Part shown: positions 44,446-57,639 of the stretch, piece by piece | Position numbering within the stretch: the first letter of the stretch is position 1 | Layout: each line of letters opens with the position of its first letter | Source of the DNA: Pseudocercospora fijiensis CIRAD86 | Lineage: Eukaryota > Ascomycota > Dothideomycetes > Mycosphaerellales > Mycosphaerellaceae | NCBI RefSeq assembly: GCF_000340215.1 | Contig: NW_006921545.1 | Span: 835,522 to 899,521 of the forward strand | DNA length: 64,000 nucleotides | Direction: 5' to 3' | Translations under genes and position numbers: made by a program | The notes under the pieces: model-generated | What the model was told of the DNA's origin: nothing | Database searches by the model: none | What the model saw: only the letters and a program-made list of their open reading frames with translations

Positions 44446-47400
44446 ATAAACTCGTCGCCTACTACTTTCGCTAAGATAGTAGTCTCTACGAATATCGAGG
44501 ACTAGCTAAAGGATAACGATCTACTAATTAAAGCCTTAAACGACGGCAAAGACGTCTCTAAATATATTATACGAAACCTATATAGCATCGATAATCCTCT
44601 TCTTAAGGTAGTAATAAAAAGACTTCTTCTATATCTAGAGAAATATTTTTTATTTACCCGGTCGAACGGGAAGTAGCTTCGCTAGCCCGCCAAGAGGCAT
44701 TATAAGGAGGTAAAAGATATAGTATACGCTATTACTAGCAACCTTAACTATCCTACTAAACCTAGACGTAGACTATTAATACCTAAATAGTACTTTAAAG
44801 ATTCTAAATAGGCTCCGAAGTAGTATATTAGGGTAATGCTTCCGTAGGACAATATAAATAGTTCGAATAATCGAATTTAGAGGTCTATAGTCTACTTAGT
44901 ATATCGCCTTATATAGAAGGTTATAAGGGATAAGTTTACCCCGCCGGACGGTAATAATACTAAAAAGGAAGACGTATCCGAGAGCGAGACTAATAGATCC
45001 CGATAAACTACGCCCTCTATACCTAAGCGTAAAGTAAGTACTGCCTCTACTAGTAAGACTAGTAGAGCCGGTCGGATATTTAAGAGGATAACGCTAGGAG
45101 ATTCGTATAGTAGTAGGGATACTAATCTAGTAATATCCGACGCGCTACGCTCTATTAAGCCGGACTAGGCTAAGATTATATTATAGTTTAGTATTATCGA
45201 CTAGCGGTTACCTTTAATAGCAGACTACGAGGTGTTTAGCTTAAATTAGTCTATCCTAGAATCGAAGACTTCTAATAATATTAGTATAAAGGATTTGTTA
45301 TAGCTCTAGCTTATACGAGAGTTATTACTATCGCCCGAATAGTAGAAGTACGAATTCTTCGTAGTAATCGATCTAGCTCGCGGCCCTAAAGGTCTTTCTA
45401 AATATAAAACTAATCCGATATTCTACTCCCTAGCTACAGAGATATATAATACCTTAGATACTAGGATTTCTACTAGACTCGATTTCCTCGTCGGTAAAAA
45501 TATAATAGACTATACTAGGATACCTTCTATATATCGTCGACCGTTCCTACTAAAGGCTTCTAGAACTATCGACCTAGCTAAGTATAGTACTTCTATAGCT
45601 AATAATTCTACCGAAATTAATATCGGTTAGGGTCCGTAGTCGCCTACGAAATTAGCTATTAAGCAAGCTTAGGACGACTAACTCGCTCGTAAGGATCGCG
45701 CCGATCGCAAGCGCTATAAATAGATTATCGCGGATAGATTCTAGAAGATACTAGAATAGTAAGCGGTAGACCGGTAGGTAGCCGCGCGAAAAGCTATAGC
45801 CGACGTCGCTACGGGTGTAGTAGCGATTTAGTAGGCTATCGACAAGGCAGTTAATAAGATACTCCGCGATAACGGTTATAATAGGGATACTACTTTACTT
45901 CTAGTCGCCCTTAACGACTTAGTTCGAACGGCTGTCCGTTCTATATAGCCCGATATAATATAGTAAACGGTAAAGGCCTATATTACTTCTACTCTACGTA
46001 AGATATTACTACCTTTAAATAGACTAGTACTATCCCTAGTATAACCTCCGGTATAGACAAATACTAGTAATAATACTAAGGACGATAGAAAGATTATATT
46101 AAGTAAAGCCGATAATACTAGTAGTAAGGAGGCTAGAGATATAATCGACTTAAAGCGAGATCGAATTCGCTAGAAATAGACCGAGTCGTTACTAAGTTAG
46201 ATCGTATCGCTACTAGATCCGAATAAGCCCGAACTCGGCGTACGACTACCGGATACGTAAGTAGAAGTCTAAGCTAACTCTCTACCGATCTAGACGTTAG
46301 TAGATTTTATCGATTAGATCTCGTCGGCGGTACCTAGCTAGTTAATAGATTTAGATATAGAAACCGACGTCGAGAAGCGGTTGTCTAGTAACGTATACTC
46401 CTATCTCGACGCTAAGAACTTTAAGTTAATATACGATTTTAGACTACTCGATCCCTATTAGACTTCGCCGCGTATAGGCGTTATTCTACCTAATTAGAGA
46501 TCGACTCGTCTATTAAAGTCTTACTAATTCTATATAATTACCTAGACGCTTCTAGCTTCCGTTACTAGCGCGGACTTCTATATCGGCGGTATAGACGTAG
46601 GTATAGGTAAGACGGTATATACGTTAGGGTACGTCGCTATAACCTCGATATAGTAGAGGGTATAGAGTAATAACGGGCTATTAACTACTAAGGCCTATTC
46701 TTTTCGGCTATCTAATTCGTTAGTTAACCTAGGACTTCGGCTAAATAAGAAAATTGCGTTCGATCCGTAGATATTAGCTAGCGGTATAAAGCCTATTATT
46801 AGCCCTAGCGTTTACGCTGTCTATATTCTAAAGTAGCTAGCTAAAAACTAGATATATAAGATCGATAACTTTATACTACCTAAAGCTATATTCGTATATC
46901 TTATAAAAGACTCTAGTAAGCTAACGAAAGATAAGAGACGTAATAGAGCTAGTCTATAGAACTACGACTAGGTCGTATATATCGATAACGTTCTTTATCT
47001 CGATTATATAGCGCTCTCGACTCGGCTAGAACTAGAATACGTTTTCGGTATAGAGGTTATAGATTAATAGTAGTTAGATCGAGGGGTTCCGGTACGCTTA
47101 TTACTTAAATACGAGGATATAGAAGTAATCCCTTATCTATAGTACTATAAATAGATCGTCCTTACTACCTCGAGTATAATATCTAACGTACTAGATTTTA
47201 TAACGTACGAACGAGCTAAGAAATAGAAGTCCGAGAAGTAGTCGGACAAATCTAATTCGAAACCGCTACTACTTTATATACTCGCTACGACTATTATCGT
47301 CGATAAGTTTTATATTACTAAGATATATAGCGCTAAAGAGTAGACTGCCGTCGCTAGTCTTATAGGCTATCCTTTCGTTCTCGGCCTAAGTAGTACCCTA

Positions 47401-48878
47401 TTTAGCAAACTATCTAATTTACCTATTATCGTAACTGCCTCGGTATAGAGATATATTAAGGCCTACGATAAAAAGGGTTACCTCTGCCCTATTTAGTCGC
47501 CTACTATAGTACGGTTTACTTTCGTTAACAAATCGCTATCGACTAAAGAGAGGCGCGATATAGAACGTAACTTCTAGTTTAGCGACGATAGCAATATCTC
47601 TAACTTAGCTAGATATATTAGTAATTAGGTTTCTAAGTACTTATAATCTAAATACTCTAACGCGACCGTAGCTCGAATAGAACTAAGTATTACGAATAAA
47701 GATACTTAGGCGCTCGACAAGTTTCGCCTCTAGTTACTATCGAAAATAGTTCGCCTTAAGAAGACGCTAATATAGCAACCTATATCTATTACTCCGCGCG
47801 TACTAGCTATCGATTATCTACTATATTCGCATTTTAATATCGGCTTACAATTCAAACCTATAGAAGATACGGTATTAAGCGAGTAGGTCGACGAATATAA
47901 GGTAGCGGAAGATATTAAATTTATATACGTATCTATAATAATACAGGTCTTTACTATATTTCTATCGCTACTTCTTATACTATAGAGGGGCGATAAGGAA
48001 TTTATTAAGGAACTTAGTACTTTTATACTATAGGATATTAAAAACACGCTTCCTAGGATACGCGAGTATAGTTCGTCGGATACCTACCTCTAGGACTATA
48101 TACTAATACTATATAACGAGCCGGTTATAGTATCGCTATAGTATATAATCCGAAGAAAGCGTAGCAAGTAGCGCTAGTATAGGTATAGAAGTAAGATTGT
48201 ACTAGCTAGCTTTAAGCCGTAAAATGTCTTCTTAGTAGACTTAGTACGTATCTATCTGCCCCTATCTACTAAGTATATAAGACTAATATTTGTACAGTAT
48301 CTTTAGTAGCTAGCTATGTAGAAAGAAGGCACCTAGTATTACGATAATATCCTAAGTACTAGCAATATAGCGTATAGAATTCTTATCGATACTTAGAGTA
48401 GCTAGACCGATACTACTAGGGCCGACCTTATTAAAGAGTTCGTATCTACGAGGAATAAGATAAATAGATATAGCGACGAGAAGTAGCTTATAGTAGTATA
48501 TATAAGCTAGATTACAACTAGTATAAACCTCCCCCCTATAGAGACTATTATTATTATCGACAATTACTAGACTCCGGAGGCTAATATTTAAATAGGTAGA
48601 AGAGTATCTCGTACGGCCGGCGTTTAGAGGGCAGATTTTATAGAGTTATACCGATTTGTAATAGTATCGGCTATAATTATATAGGTAGTATAGGTTATAA
48701 GTAGATAGGTACAAGCTTAGGATATATAATAATCGCTCGGCTTCGAGAAGGAAAAAAAGAGGAAAAAGGGTAAAGTATAATAAGATATAGCTATAGCGTA
48801 CGTCGGCGCTAGTATTACGAGCGGGGGAAGTAGTATATAGAGTCGACGTCGATATAGTAGATACGCTATAAAATGTTA
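44446..48878 (+). pseudogene. SNF2-family ATPase/helicase carried by the transposon
   Basis: Plus-strand frame of about 1475 codons with RIP stops. A possible start is ATA (former ATG) at 44446, followed by NSSPTTFAKIV. The N-terminal half (to about 46500) is Ser/Lys-rich with no recognised domain. Motif I reads GGIDVGIGKTV at about 46585-46617, the DxGxGKT of SNF2 enzymes. Near 47060 VID then three TAG/TAA codons stands where DExH or DEAQ belongs. Near 47150-47200 WIVLTTSSIISNVLDFITY matches motif III (TGTPxxN). The C-terminal lobe shows LIVVYIS*ITTSINLPPIET near 48490-48545 (motif V) and EANI*IGRRVSR near 48580-48615 (motif VI). Such enzymes remodel chromatin or translocate on DNA. Its role in an element of this type is inference. 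Confidence 0.85.
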
Positions 48879-49700
48879 ATATAAGCAAAGCAAGCCCTAA
48901 CTTTGTATTTATCCGCGCCTAATATTAATAACTACTACCATAGGTATAAATTAGCGATACGACTCGATAACCGACTTAGGGTACGAGTCGGTAAGCCTAT
49001 ATATTAGGAAGCGACCTAGACTACCGCTCTGCCCTTTAAATTAGTAATACTACTCGACAACCGACTAGCTATCCGACTTAGCCCGACTTAGGTTACTAAT
49101 CGGTAAACTAACGTATTAGGAAGCGCCCTATCCTTCCTATCCCCTTTTACTATATATCTATACAGTATATTTTCCTATTTTCTATTACTACCTTTACGTA
49201 TCGAGTATAAGGTTATTATATACCTATTGTTTTTGTAATAGAAACGCAACCTATTTACGTAATTACTCTAACTCTAGTACTAACCGCTCTACTTCGTCTT
49301 ATAGTTCTTTATTTGTCTTCTATTATATAAATAGCGGCGGTCTATACTTGCGGATATATAGCGCTACCCTACCCGAGATTTAAATACTTCGTTTAATCTA
49401 TCTATCCGGATCCTATATATTAGGAAAGGCTAACTAGCTACTACGTTTATCGACTTAATTAAGTGCTAACGACTTAACCGTATACTACGACTCTTAACTA
49501 TCCTTTACCTTATCTATATTATCGAAGGTCTATATCGTTCTAGTATTAAGTAGAATATATATAGTATAGACCCTAGACTAGGAAATCGAATATAGTCGAC
49601 TAGATTATATAGTATAGGCGATCGGTTAAATAACCCTATAACCGTAGCTAGAGCGATTAGTAACTAGCGCGCTAGCTAGAACTATACTCGGCGCTACGAT
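48879..49700. other. Unassigned stretch after the SNF2-like gene
   Basis: Two related segments near 48935-49010 and 49035-49110 (TTAG...ACTCGACAACCGACT...GGTAAACTAACGTATTAGG) form an imperfect duplication of about 95 bp. No gene is recognised. Confidence 0.35.
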
Positions 49701-49704
49701 ACTA

Positions 49705-50110
49705 TTTACTATATAGCGCCGCTATTATACGTACGGAGCTAGACTATAGTTAGGGCAAAGGCGTAGATAAGGTTAAGCTCGAGATAAGAACTACGCCGGC
49801 GATAAGGAGTATTACGAGGAGGACGCTACGGCTACGGCTATCGCAGGCCTCTAGTAGAATAAGAAGCTAAACCCTATCTACTACGCGGCGCCGCTATTAT
49901 ACTATAGAGCGAGATTATAGCTAGGGTAAAGGCGTAGGTAAAGTTAAGCTCGAGATACGAACTACGCCGGCGGTAAGAGCGGGCCTCTAGTAGATTAAGA
50001 AGCTAAACCCTATCTACTACGCGGCGCCGCTATTATACTACGGAGCTAGATTATAGCTAGGGCAAAGCCGGTAAGAGTATCGCGAGAGGACGCTATAGTA
50101 ATAGGAAGTA
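49705..50110. repeat. Tandem repeat, three copies of 130-170 bp
   Basis: The GCGCCGCTATTATAC...GCTAGGGCAAAGGCG block begins near 49716, 49888 and 50023. Copies 2 and 3 are preceded by CTAAACCCTATCTACTACGC. Unit length varies through internal deletions. Differences are mostly C/T and G/A. No protein family was recognised across the array. Confidence 0.75.
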
Positions 50111-51841
50111 TCTAGATTTAATATAAATGCCCTAGACTTGCGCCGTCGTAGGTATTACTACTTTATAGTTTGCTTCGGCGTAATTTAGATCTTAACTACT
50201 ACCGAGTCGCCTTACTTACTCTCGGAGTATCCTATAACTATACCTTTCTTATTCTCGCTATATATTGCTCTAAGGTATATAAACTAGCGTAATACTATTA
50301 GGTTAGAGAATAAGGGACCGTTTATTAGGCTAGAGGGCTATAAGGAAGCTTAGTAGCTCGACCCGAGAGCTTCCTTATAGCCCTCTAGCGCCGATTCTAC
50401 CGGTAATTATTAGTTAACTTCCGTAAAGCTATTTTAGCTTCTCGGTAGATACTAGTATAATTACAGTGCCCGGCCGCATTCTAGATACCCCTCGCGTAGG
50501 CTATAGTTCGAATTAGAAACCTAGTATACCGTAGAAGGACTACTAGAACTTACAGAGCGTTAAGTTTACTAGACCTAGAAAATTTAATAAGTAGTCGGTC
50601 CTAGTTATTAACCGCAAGAGCAATCGAGGCAATATACTATATAGTAGCCTAGGTAGTCCTAAAAAGGCCTTTATAAAGCTCTATAGTAGTAAGGAGAAGT
50701 AACCGAAGATAACCGTAATTATTATTAGTAAGCGCTATTATACTCGCTTCTATCCGACTCGTAGGTAGGATATATAGAATAACTTTTAGAACCTACTTAT
50801 AGGTATAGTCGTCGACTATAGTATCGCCGATAAGATCTATATAGGGTTTAGCTATAGGCATATTTAGGACTTTAAGGCAAAGCACGATCCGCTAACTATT
50901 TAGTTATAAAAGACGAAATTAATTTTAAGGCGGACGAACTTTAATAATTAAGATAGTAATATACCGCCTATCTAGCCGTACGATAAAGGCTATATCTATC
51001 TATCTACTAGTATACTACGTAGACCTCCTTCGCGAGCGTAGCTATACCTATTTGTTTAGCGTCCTAGCTAAGAGTTATAGTAGTAATTATTAGGTTTTTA
51101 ACGTTAGATAAGAGTAGTCTCGTCTAGTAGAAGAAGAAGAAGAAGAAGAAGAAGAAGTTAATATTAGGAGGATAAACTTTAGCAATTTATATACTACTAC
51201 TACTATATCTTTAGCTATACGACTAAGGCCGTGTTTACCTATACTAGATATATACCTTAGCAATCCGGCGCCCGAACTCGATATAAACCTAATAATACCG
51301 TAGGCTCGGATATAGTACTAGTATATTAAAAGGATATATAAGGCTGCAATTATTATTAAGTAGCTAATCTCTTCGTTATAGGCGAAGGCGTATTATTAGC
51401 CTCGACTGTCGTTAACTACGGTATAACTACGGTAGCGACGAAAATCCTATAGTACTTCTACCGAGAATTATAACGAGATACTATAAAAGATAAGAAACTA
51501 GATAGCGGGACCTAAAGTAGTATAGAACTCGTACGAGTCGAGACTAATTAGGCTATCTACCGCGAGTTAGTAGTAGTAATAGTAGCAATAGGATATAGAT
51601 ATAGTAGGCGAGAGGCTAGATAGGACAAGGAAACTAGATAATAGGAAGTAAAGCATATCGGAACTTATACGAATCGAGGGCGAGTAGGGCATCCGTAGCG
51701 AGTCGGTAGTAGTAATAGTAGTAATATAATATAGATCTAGTAGCTAGGAGGCTAGATCGGATAAGGAAACTAGATAACGGGAAGTTAAGTAGTACGGAAC
51801 TTATACGAATCGAGACCGAGTAGGCTATCCGTAGCGAGTCG

Positions 51842-51872
<31 letters not shown>

Positions 51873-53740
51873 AATACTAGGATAGTAGCTAGGATAATAA
51901 TTTAAACTAGTAGTAGCTAAACTCTTCGGTACTATATTAAACTATCCTAAGGCCTATCGCGATAAAATATATAGAAATACGTACCTATAATTAAATTAGT
52001 CGCTATATATACCGGAATGTTTACTTCTAGGTAATTCGATAATCCGTAAAGGTATAGTTGCCGCTAGTATATAGGATGTAGGTCTATACGGCGCTAACCG
52101 AGCGTCTAATACGAAGACAGTAATACTAGAAACTAGCATCGTAATATAGAAGGATATAAGTTTAATATATTAATAGTATTACCGAAAGGTGTAGGCTAAC
52201 TCTAAGATACCGAGTCGTAGTATTAATCCGCCCCTAAATTATTAATCGACCCCGAACTTAGAAGCCCTATATATAAATAATATATATATCTATACTAGAC
52301 TAGCAATACTCGTACGCTAACCTACGATAGTATATAATACTGCCTTAAGCCGACCGTAGCAAACGTTTATCGTACTACTTAGGGTTAGCGGTAGCTAAAC
52401 ATTCGAGTTATAGTAAAACGTACTTATCTAGATACTATCGATATACTACTTATCTACGCCGCGGACTATAGCAATAGCACGAGCCTTACTAGCGTCCTAG
52501 TCTAATATACTACCGTCCGGAAATATAATATAGTCGGCGAGCTTAGTATTAGCTAGAACTAGATCGTATAGTAGGTATACAAACTAGTCTTCTAGATACG
52601 AGCGTTCGAGTAGCAAATCCTTATTAGCGAACTAGCCTATAAAAGAGAAAGAGGCACTAGTAGTAGTGTAATTGCTACCGACTAGAAAATAGTAGAAGCG
52701 AGTATTATTACCCTCTCTAGCCTAATAGTATAGAAAGCCGATCTACTCTAGGTTATAACCTATAATATCCTATTAAGTATAGGCGAGCGAGTAGGTAATA
52801 CCCGGCTAAAGTACCTATATCGATACGATTACCTCTAGATCTCGCTACGTTTAAAGATATAGTCTAGTATAAGGGCAATTCGACTTCTACTAGAAACATA
52901 CCTAGCCGACCTTAATACCTAGAACCCTAAAGCGGGTTAGAGCCGCGGGCTCTAGCTAATAGAATAGTACTATTAGCTAGGGAGCGGATAACTAGCGTAC
53001 TATCCCTAGAGCGATACGAGACCCGATACTTAGCTACGCTAGAGGTTAAGATATAGGTTAATATTAATAAGTCGGCGTATAGGTCTATATAATAGCGTAT
53101 ATGTAAAAATCAAATAGAGTCGATAGGATAAGGCTTTATACTTCTATCTAATAGGCGCACCGATAGGGCAGTCGTAACTACTACGAGTCTTAGAGGCCTT
53201 AGATTTAATATAAACCGCTTATTAGATACTACCTTAAACGACGTCGTTACTAAGTCGGCTAAGTAATACTTAGTTACTCGAGCGCTATTCGTTTACTTTG
53301 CTTAGGAATATAACCTAGCTAGGATATAACTAGAATATACCTTAGTAGTACCGGGCGAATTTAACGTAATTAATAATACTACGGGGCAGTATTAAACCGG
53401 AGCAATGCTACTTCTATACGTATATAGAATTAAATGAATATAACGTATTTTATAGTATAATATATAGGCCTTAGGGCGTTAGGAGTTACGTAGAAATCTA
53501 GTCGAAATATAGTACGGTCGTTTATATTTAGTATTAATTTTCCGATTAGTCCTAACTAGTAACCGAGTTAGACGGCGAGTCGGCGTATATATTAGTATTT
53601 AAATATTATCGTAAGAGGCGCTAGTAGAGTAACCTTAAGTTATAATCGAACGGGATAAATCCGAGTTTTTACCGAATCCGTAGGCTACGAATCGATATCG
53701 AGTCGGACCCCGACTTATATCTAACTTCGTAGTAGTAAGG
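50110..53740 (+). pseudogene. Unassigned coding-like region with former poly-Gln repeats
   Basis: Plus-strand frames with TAG as the dominant stop run through much of this region, for example about 50540-51180 and 52440-53480. If TAG is read as Gln the proteins become very Gln-rich. A GAA run (51134-51163) codes Glu or Lys. At 51490-51885 a unit of about 137 bp is repeated three times and ends in (TAG)n with up to eleven triplets, best explained as a former CAG (poly-Gln) tract. No domain was recognised. It may be the N-terminal part of the transposase gene or a separate gene of the element. Confidence 0.45.
51490..51885. repeat. 137-bp tandem repeat ending in TAG triplet tracts
   Basis: GGAAACTAGATARYGGGAAG-type starts occur at about 51491, 51629 and 51766. 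Each unit ends in GAGTCGGTAGTAGTAGTAG with 4 to 11 TAG triplets. TAG arrays of this kind are what RIP would make from CAG repeats (CA to TA). Confidence 0.8.
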
Positions 53741-56700
53741 GGGACTTGCTAAGTACTATACTTATAGTAGGGCTAAAGAGCCTTAGTAACTTCTTATACG
53801 TCGATATACGACAAACCTATACTAGCTATAATAATAGCGCCTATTATCGAAAGCTAGCTATATATATAGTAATATCTTACTATATCGAATACAGATTATA
53901 TAACCGGCTACTTAAAAGCTCCTACGGCTATAAGCAATATAGAAACAAGTACGAGAAACGCGCCTACGGCTATAAGTAATATAGAAACAAGTACGAGAAA
54001 CGCGTCGTACTAAAAGAATTTACCGAGTACGATTCTACGAAGCGAGCCCGACTTAACTTATATACGATCTAAGGTAGCGACTAGAGTACCGAACAAGCCG
54101 ACGATAGATCGATACTAGAAGGTATATAGCAAGACGTAAATAAAGAAAGCACAATAGAAGCTGTTCTAGTAACGATATTAACGCTAATAGTACTAGCGCT
54201 ATAGGAAAATAAAGGAAGTATAGATAGTATTAAATAGGATAGATATCTCAAATTACCGGAAATCGATATATAGGATAGCCTAGCGGACGAAGACGAAATA
54301 GAGAGCGTATAGGCAACTACCGCCGGAACGATAATAACGCTAGAAAGCTAGAAGTTAATAAGATTACGGCTAATACTAAAAGGCTACTATACCGCGGACG
54401 ATATCGATATGTTTACTAAATATACTAGCTATACCGCTAGCAAGCGTTTAGCTAGGTATAGTATAATTACAGTTTAGAATAGTTAAGTAAATACAAGCGC
54501 CTAATCTATAAGTAGCGTTAAAGTACGAAAACAAAATACTTCGGACGAGTATAGAATATTTAAGTTACTATTCGATATAAGCTTTACGTAATTCTTAAAA
54601 AGAGAGAGAATATCGGGGTATTAAATTACGAGGCTTTTCGAAGACGAGAGGCTAGCACTACTATACGATCTACTAAGCTAGAAAGGCGCAAAGGTTATAA
54701 CGTCGAAACTACGAGCCGGCGGTATACTACTATCGAGGGCATTAGGTAAAATAAAGGTTCGAAAGCTATATCTTCCGACAAGTCGAACGGGTTACGGTAG
54801 TACGGAACTAGTACTACAATACCGATCTGTTAAGAAAGTAGTAATATTCTTAATAGGTTATAGTAGCTTTAGGAATAATCTAGTATATAAGCTATCTCGA
54901 GCCGCGAGCGTAGACGACTATCGGACTAACGACCTACTACGGCGAATCTACTCTAATATAGCGTTAGTAGACTAGTAGTAGGATACCTAGAGCAAGATAA
55001 ATATAGACGGCGCAACGATTATACCTCTAATCGTATTAACCGATAAAACCTAGATAACTAACTACTAAGGTAACTTAATAGTATACCCTATATACCTTGC
55101 TATCGGAAACCTATACGTACGAGTACGTAACGCGAATAATAGACCCGGTACGATCTTACTAGGACTACTACCGGTCGTTAAGGATAGCGATAGTTTTACT
55201 AAAAATAGTATATATTATATATCGATAGTATATATCTTTCGCTCTGCTATAAAAGCGGCCGACGGCGAGGGCTAGGATATTATATACGTAGATAGCGCGA
55301 CGCGTAGGTGCTTTCTAATCTTAGTAGTAATATTAGTAGACTATAAAGATCAACTTGCAATTACCGGAGTTAAAACAAACATATATTGTCTAAGTTGCCT
55401 AGTATATCCGATAGAACGAGAGTACCTCGATATTATAGTAGAGTAGCGGTTATATAACTCTACGAAGTAGCGATATCTAGGGCAACGCAAAGGCGAATAT
55501 ATAGCAAAGGATCCGTAGAACGTCTACGATATTAATTGCTTTATATAGCGCTAGAAACACGTCGATATATACCGGTCTTTAGTAGTAGATACACTATACT
55601 AGCTACTAAAAGGAGTGCTAATATACGCAATCTAATAGACTACGGACCTACTAGTAGACAAAATAAGCTATATAAAAACGAGGAGATATCGACTAGTTGC
55701 CGACTTAACCCCGAATAGAGGCCTATCTACTAAGATAACAAAGCTAGGGAAAAGAGTAGTATAAGGGATTATCGATACGATAATAGATAGACGGTTCGCG
55801 TATATACCTATATATACTAATTTTCGCAAGTTCTACTACTACTTAGCAGTTACTTAGTAGATAGGCTAAGAGTAGCAAAGCGTCCTGCGAGTCTTATTAG
55901 TTATATTTATACTACTACTTAAAGAGGTCCGTTAACTATAGGCGATAAGATTTCTACGTATACTAGTAGACTTTACCGTTCTAGCGATATATAGATACTA
56001 TAACGACGAAACAGTTAGGTATTTAAGAATAGTATTATACCGGATAAACGAATAGAAGAATATATTTCGCTTATATAGGGTAATAAAGGTATAGAAGAGG
56101 GCCTAGCGGGAGGCGAAGGCTACTACGGGAAGAACGAACGATTTAAATAATAACGATATAGTTATAACTAACGAGGACGACGAAGCCGACGAGCTAATAA
56201 TAATACAAATAGAAGGGCACTTTAATATACCGAAATTCTATAGTATAATATATGCCTTAAGCTATATTAAGACGTTCGGCAATCTTCTAGACTTAAATAC
56301 TATCTATTTCGAGTACAAACACTATAAGCTACTTAAGCTTGTATTTCGGCTAACGAACAAGAAGCCTAGCTAGGAAGAAACTATACTAGAAAGCGATACT
56401 AATAGATTAAATATATAGGCCGAAGACGATAAAGAATATATAGCAATCCCTATAAATGCTCGCACCGTTAAGGAGTATATATAACAACTAATAATACTAA
56501 CTATAGTACGGCTAGTAGAGGATATCCTAGGATACTAGCCTAAGAAATAGAAGAACGGAAAGAAATTAGTAAAGTAGATTACGATAAAGAAGGCTATAGC
56601 TATAATAGAAGAGAACCTAGGTCGCGACTTCTAGTAAGCGATTACGGTATTTATACGGTAATAGGGTGCCTACGATAAGAATAGCGTATTAAGTACCGTA

Positions 56701-57490
56701 GCCGACCCTAACGATATTGTAATAGACTATAGATACGTCCTAGATATAGAGATCTACTTCTACGGTAGAATCCGATACTAGAAGCCTACGGATAAGGACG
56801 TAGAATATCCTAACGTAGTAGTAGCTAACTTTGCGAGATATATACTAAACTAGGAGGGGCTCTATAGTAATAGACGTTATAACTTTATATAGGTATAGGA
56901 ATACAACGTTAATTGTATAGAAACACCTAATAAATTAGGGTTTCGATTCGGCGGTCGCCTACTAGCGTAACCTAAGTACGTAATCTCGGTTAATATAGAA
57001 ATAGGAATTAAATATAGGAAGGGGCTTAGGACGAAATAGAGGCCTGTTATAGGTGTTTTTATTAAGCTTTACGACTATATTAACGATAAGAGCGAGTATA
57101 AGGATATATATAGTCTAACGACAATTCGGCTATAGCGTCTTTTACTATACTATAGTAGACTTAAAGGGCGATAGATATATAGCCTACTACTAGTATATTA
57201 TATATTATACGCCGTACCTATAGACGAAGGCGCCCTATATAGGACTCGCTATATTAATAGTATAGTTAACTTCGAGACGTATAATACAATTTACGACGAG
57301 GAATAGGAGGATAAGGAAATACGAGCTATAAAGGCTTACGGGCGAGTAATAAGAAGGCAACGTACCGAGTAGAGTATATAGAAATCGTACCTCCGAAATA
57401 TAGAGGACAATAATACTAAGGCGGCGAAGAATGATTTTATAGTTAATAGAGAACGTATAAGATAGAATATAGCGATATACCGTAACAACG
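53740..57490 (+). pseudogene. Plavaka-type transposase (CACTA/EnSpm superfamily)
   Basis: Plus-strand frame with TAG/TAA interruptions. Near the N-terminus NSAYYRKLAIYIVISYYIEYR could derive from a His-rich or zinc-finger segment with CAT changed to TAT. A perfect 39-bp tandem duplication (53922-53999) encodes two copies of YGYKQYRNKYEKR. KGYYTADDIDMFTKYTSY near 54380-54430 corresponds to the Plavaka pre-core helix. The diagnostic core follows at 55010-55200: IIPLIVLTDKT, then GNLIVYPIYLAIGNLYVRV and GTILLGLLPVVKD. At 55260-55420 come DIIYVDSATRRCF, LVDYKDQLAITGVKTNIYC and LSCLVYP. These match the DKT, YPxYLxIGN, ADYxEQ and CPxC blocks of Plavaka transposases. The C-terminal part continues to about 57490. 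Recombination of the CGTTA termini is the expected activity. The gene is dead here. Confidence 0.85.
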
Positions 57491-57639
57491 GTTAATATTA
57501 ATAGTAATATACTTAAACCTATAGTACTACTAGTATATTCTAGTTTAGACCGAGTCGAATAATACGACTAAGTTAACGAGTCGATAAGTATTAATATAGC
57601 AATATACGAATAGTATAAAGATTAACGACTACGACCGCG

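Noticed and set aside
47814..48888. Minus-strand open frames near 47814-48047 and 48646-48888
   Set aside because: Antisense to the SNF2-like gene. Open because TAG stops on the plus strand read as CTA on the minus strand.
49705..50110. CRISPR-like array of repeats and spacers
   Set aside because: The repeats are long (over 100 bp), contiguous and diverged, with no uniform spacers, in a eukaryotic context.
55536..55718. Plus-strand open frame of 60 codons
   Set aside because: A shifted frame within the Plavaka transposase region. The domain frame is a different one.
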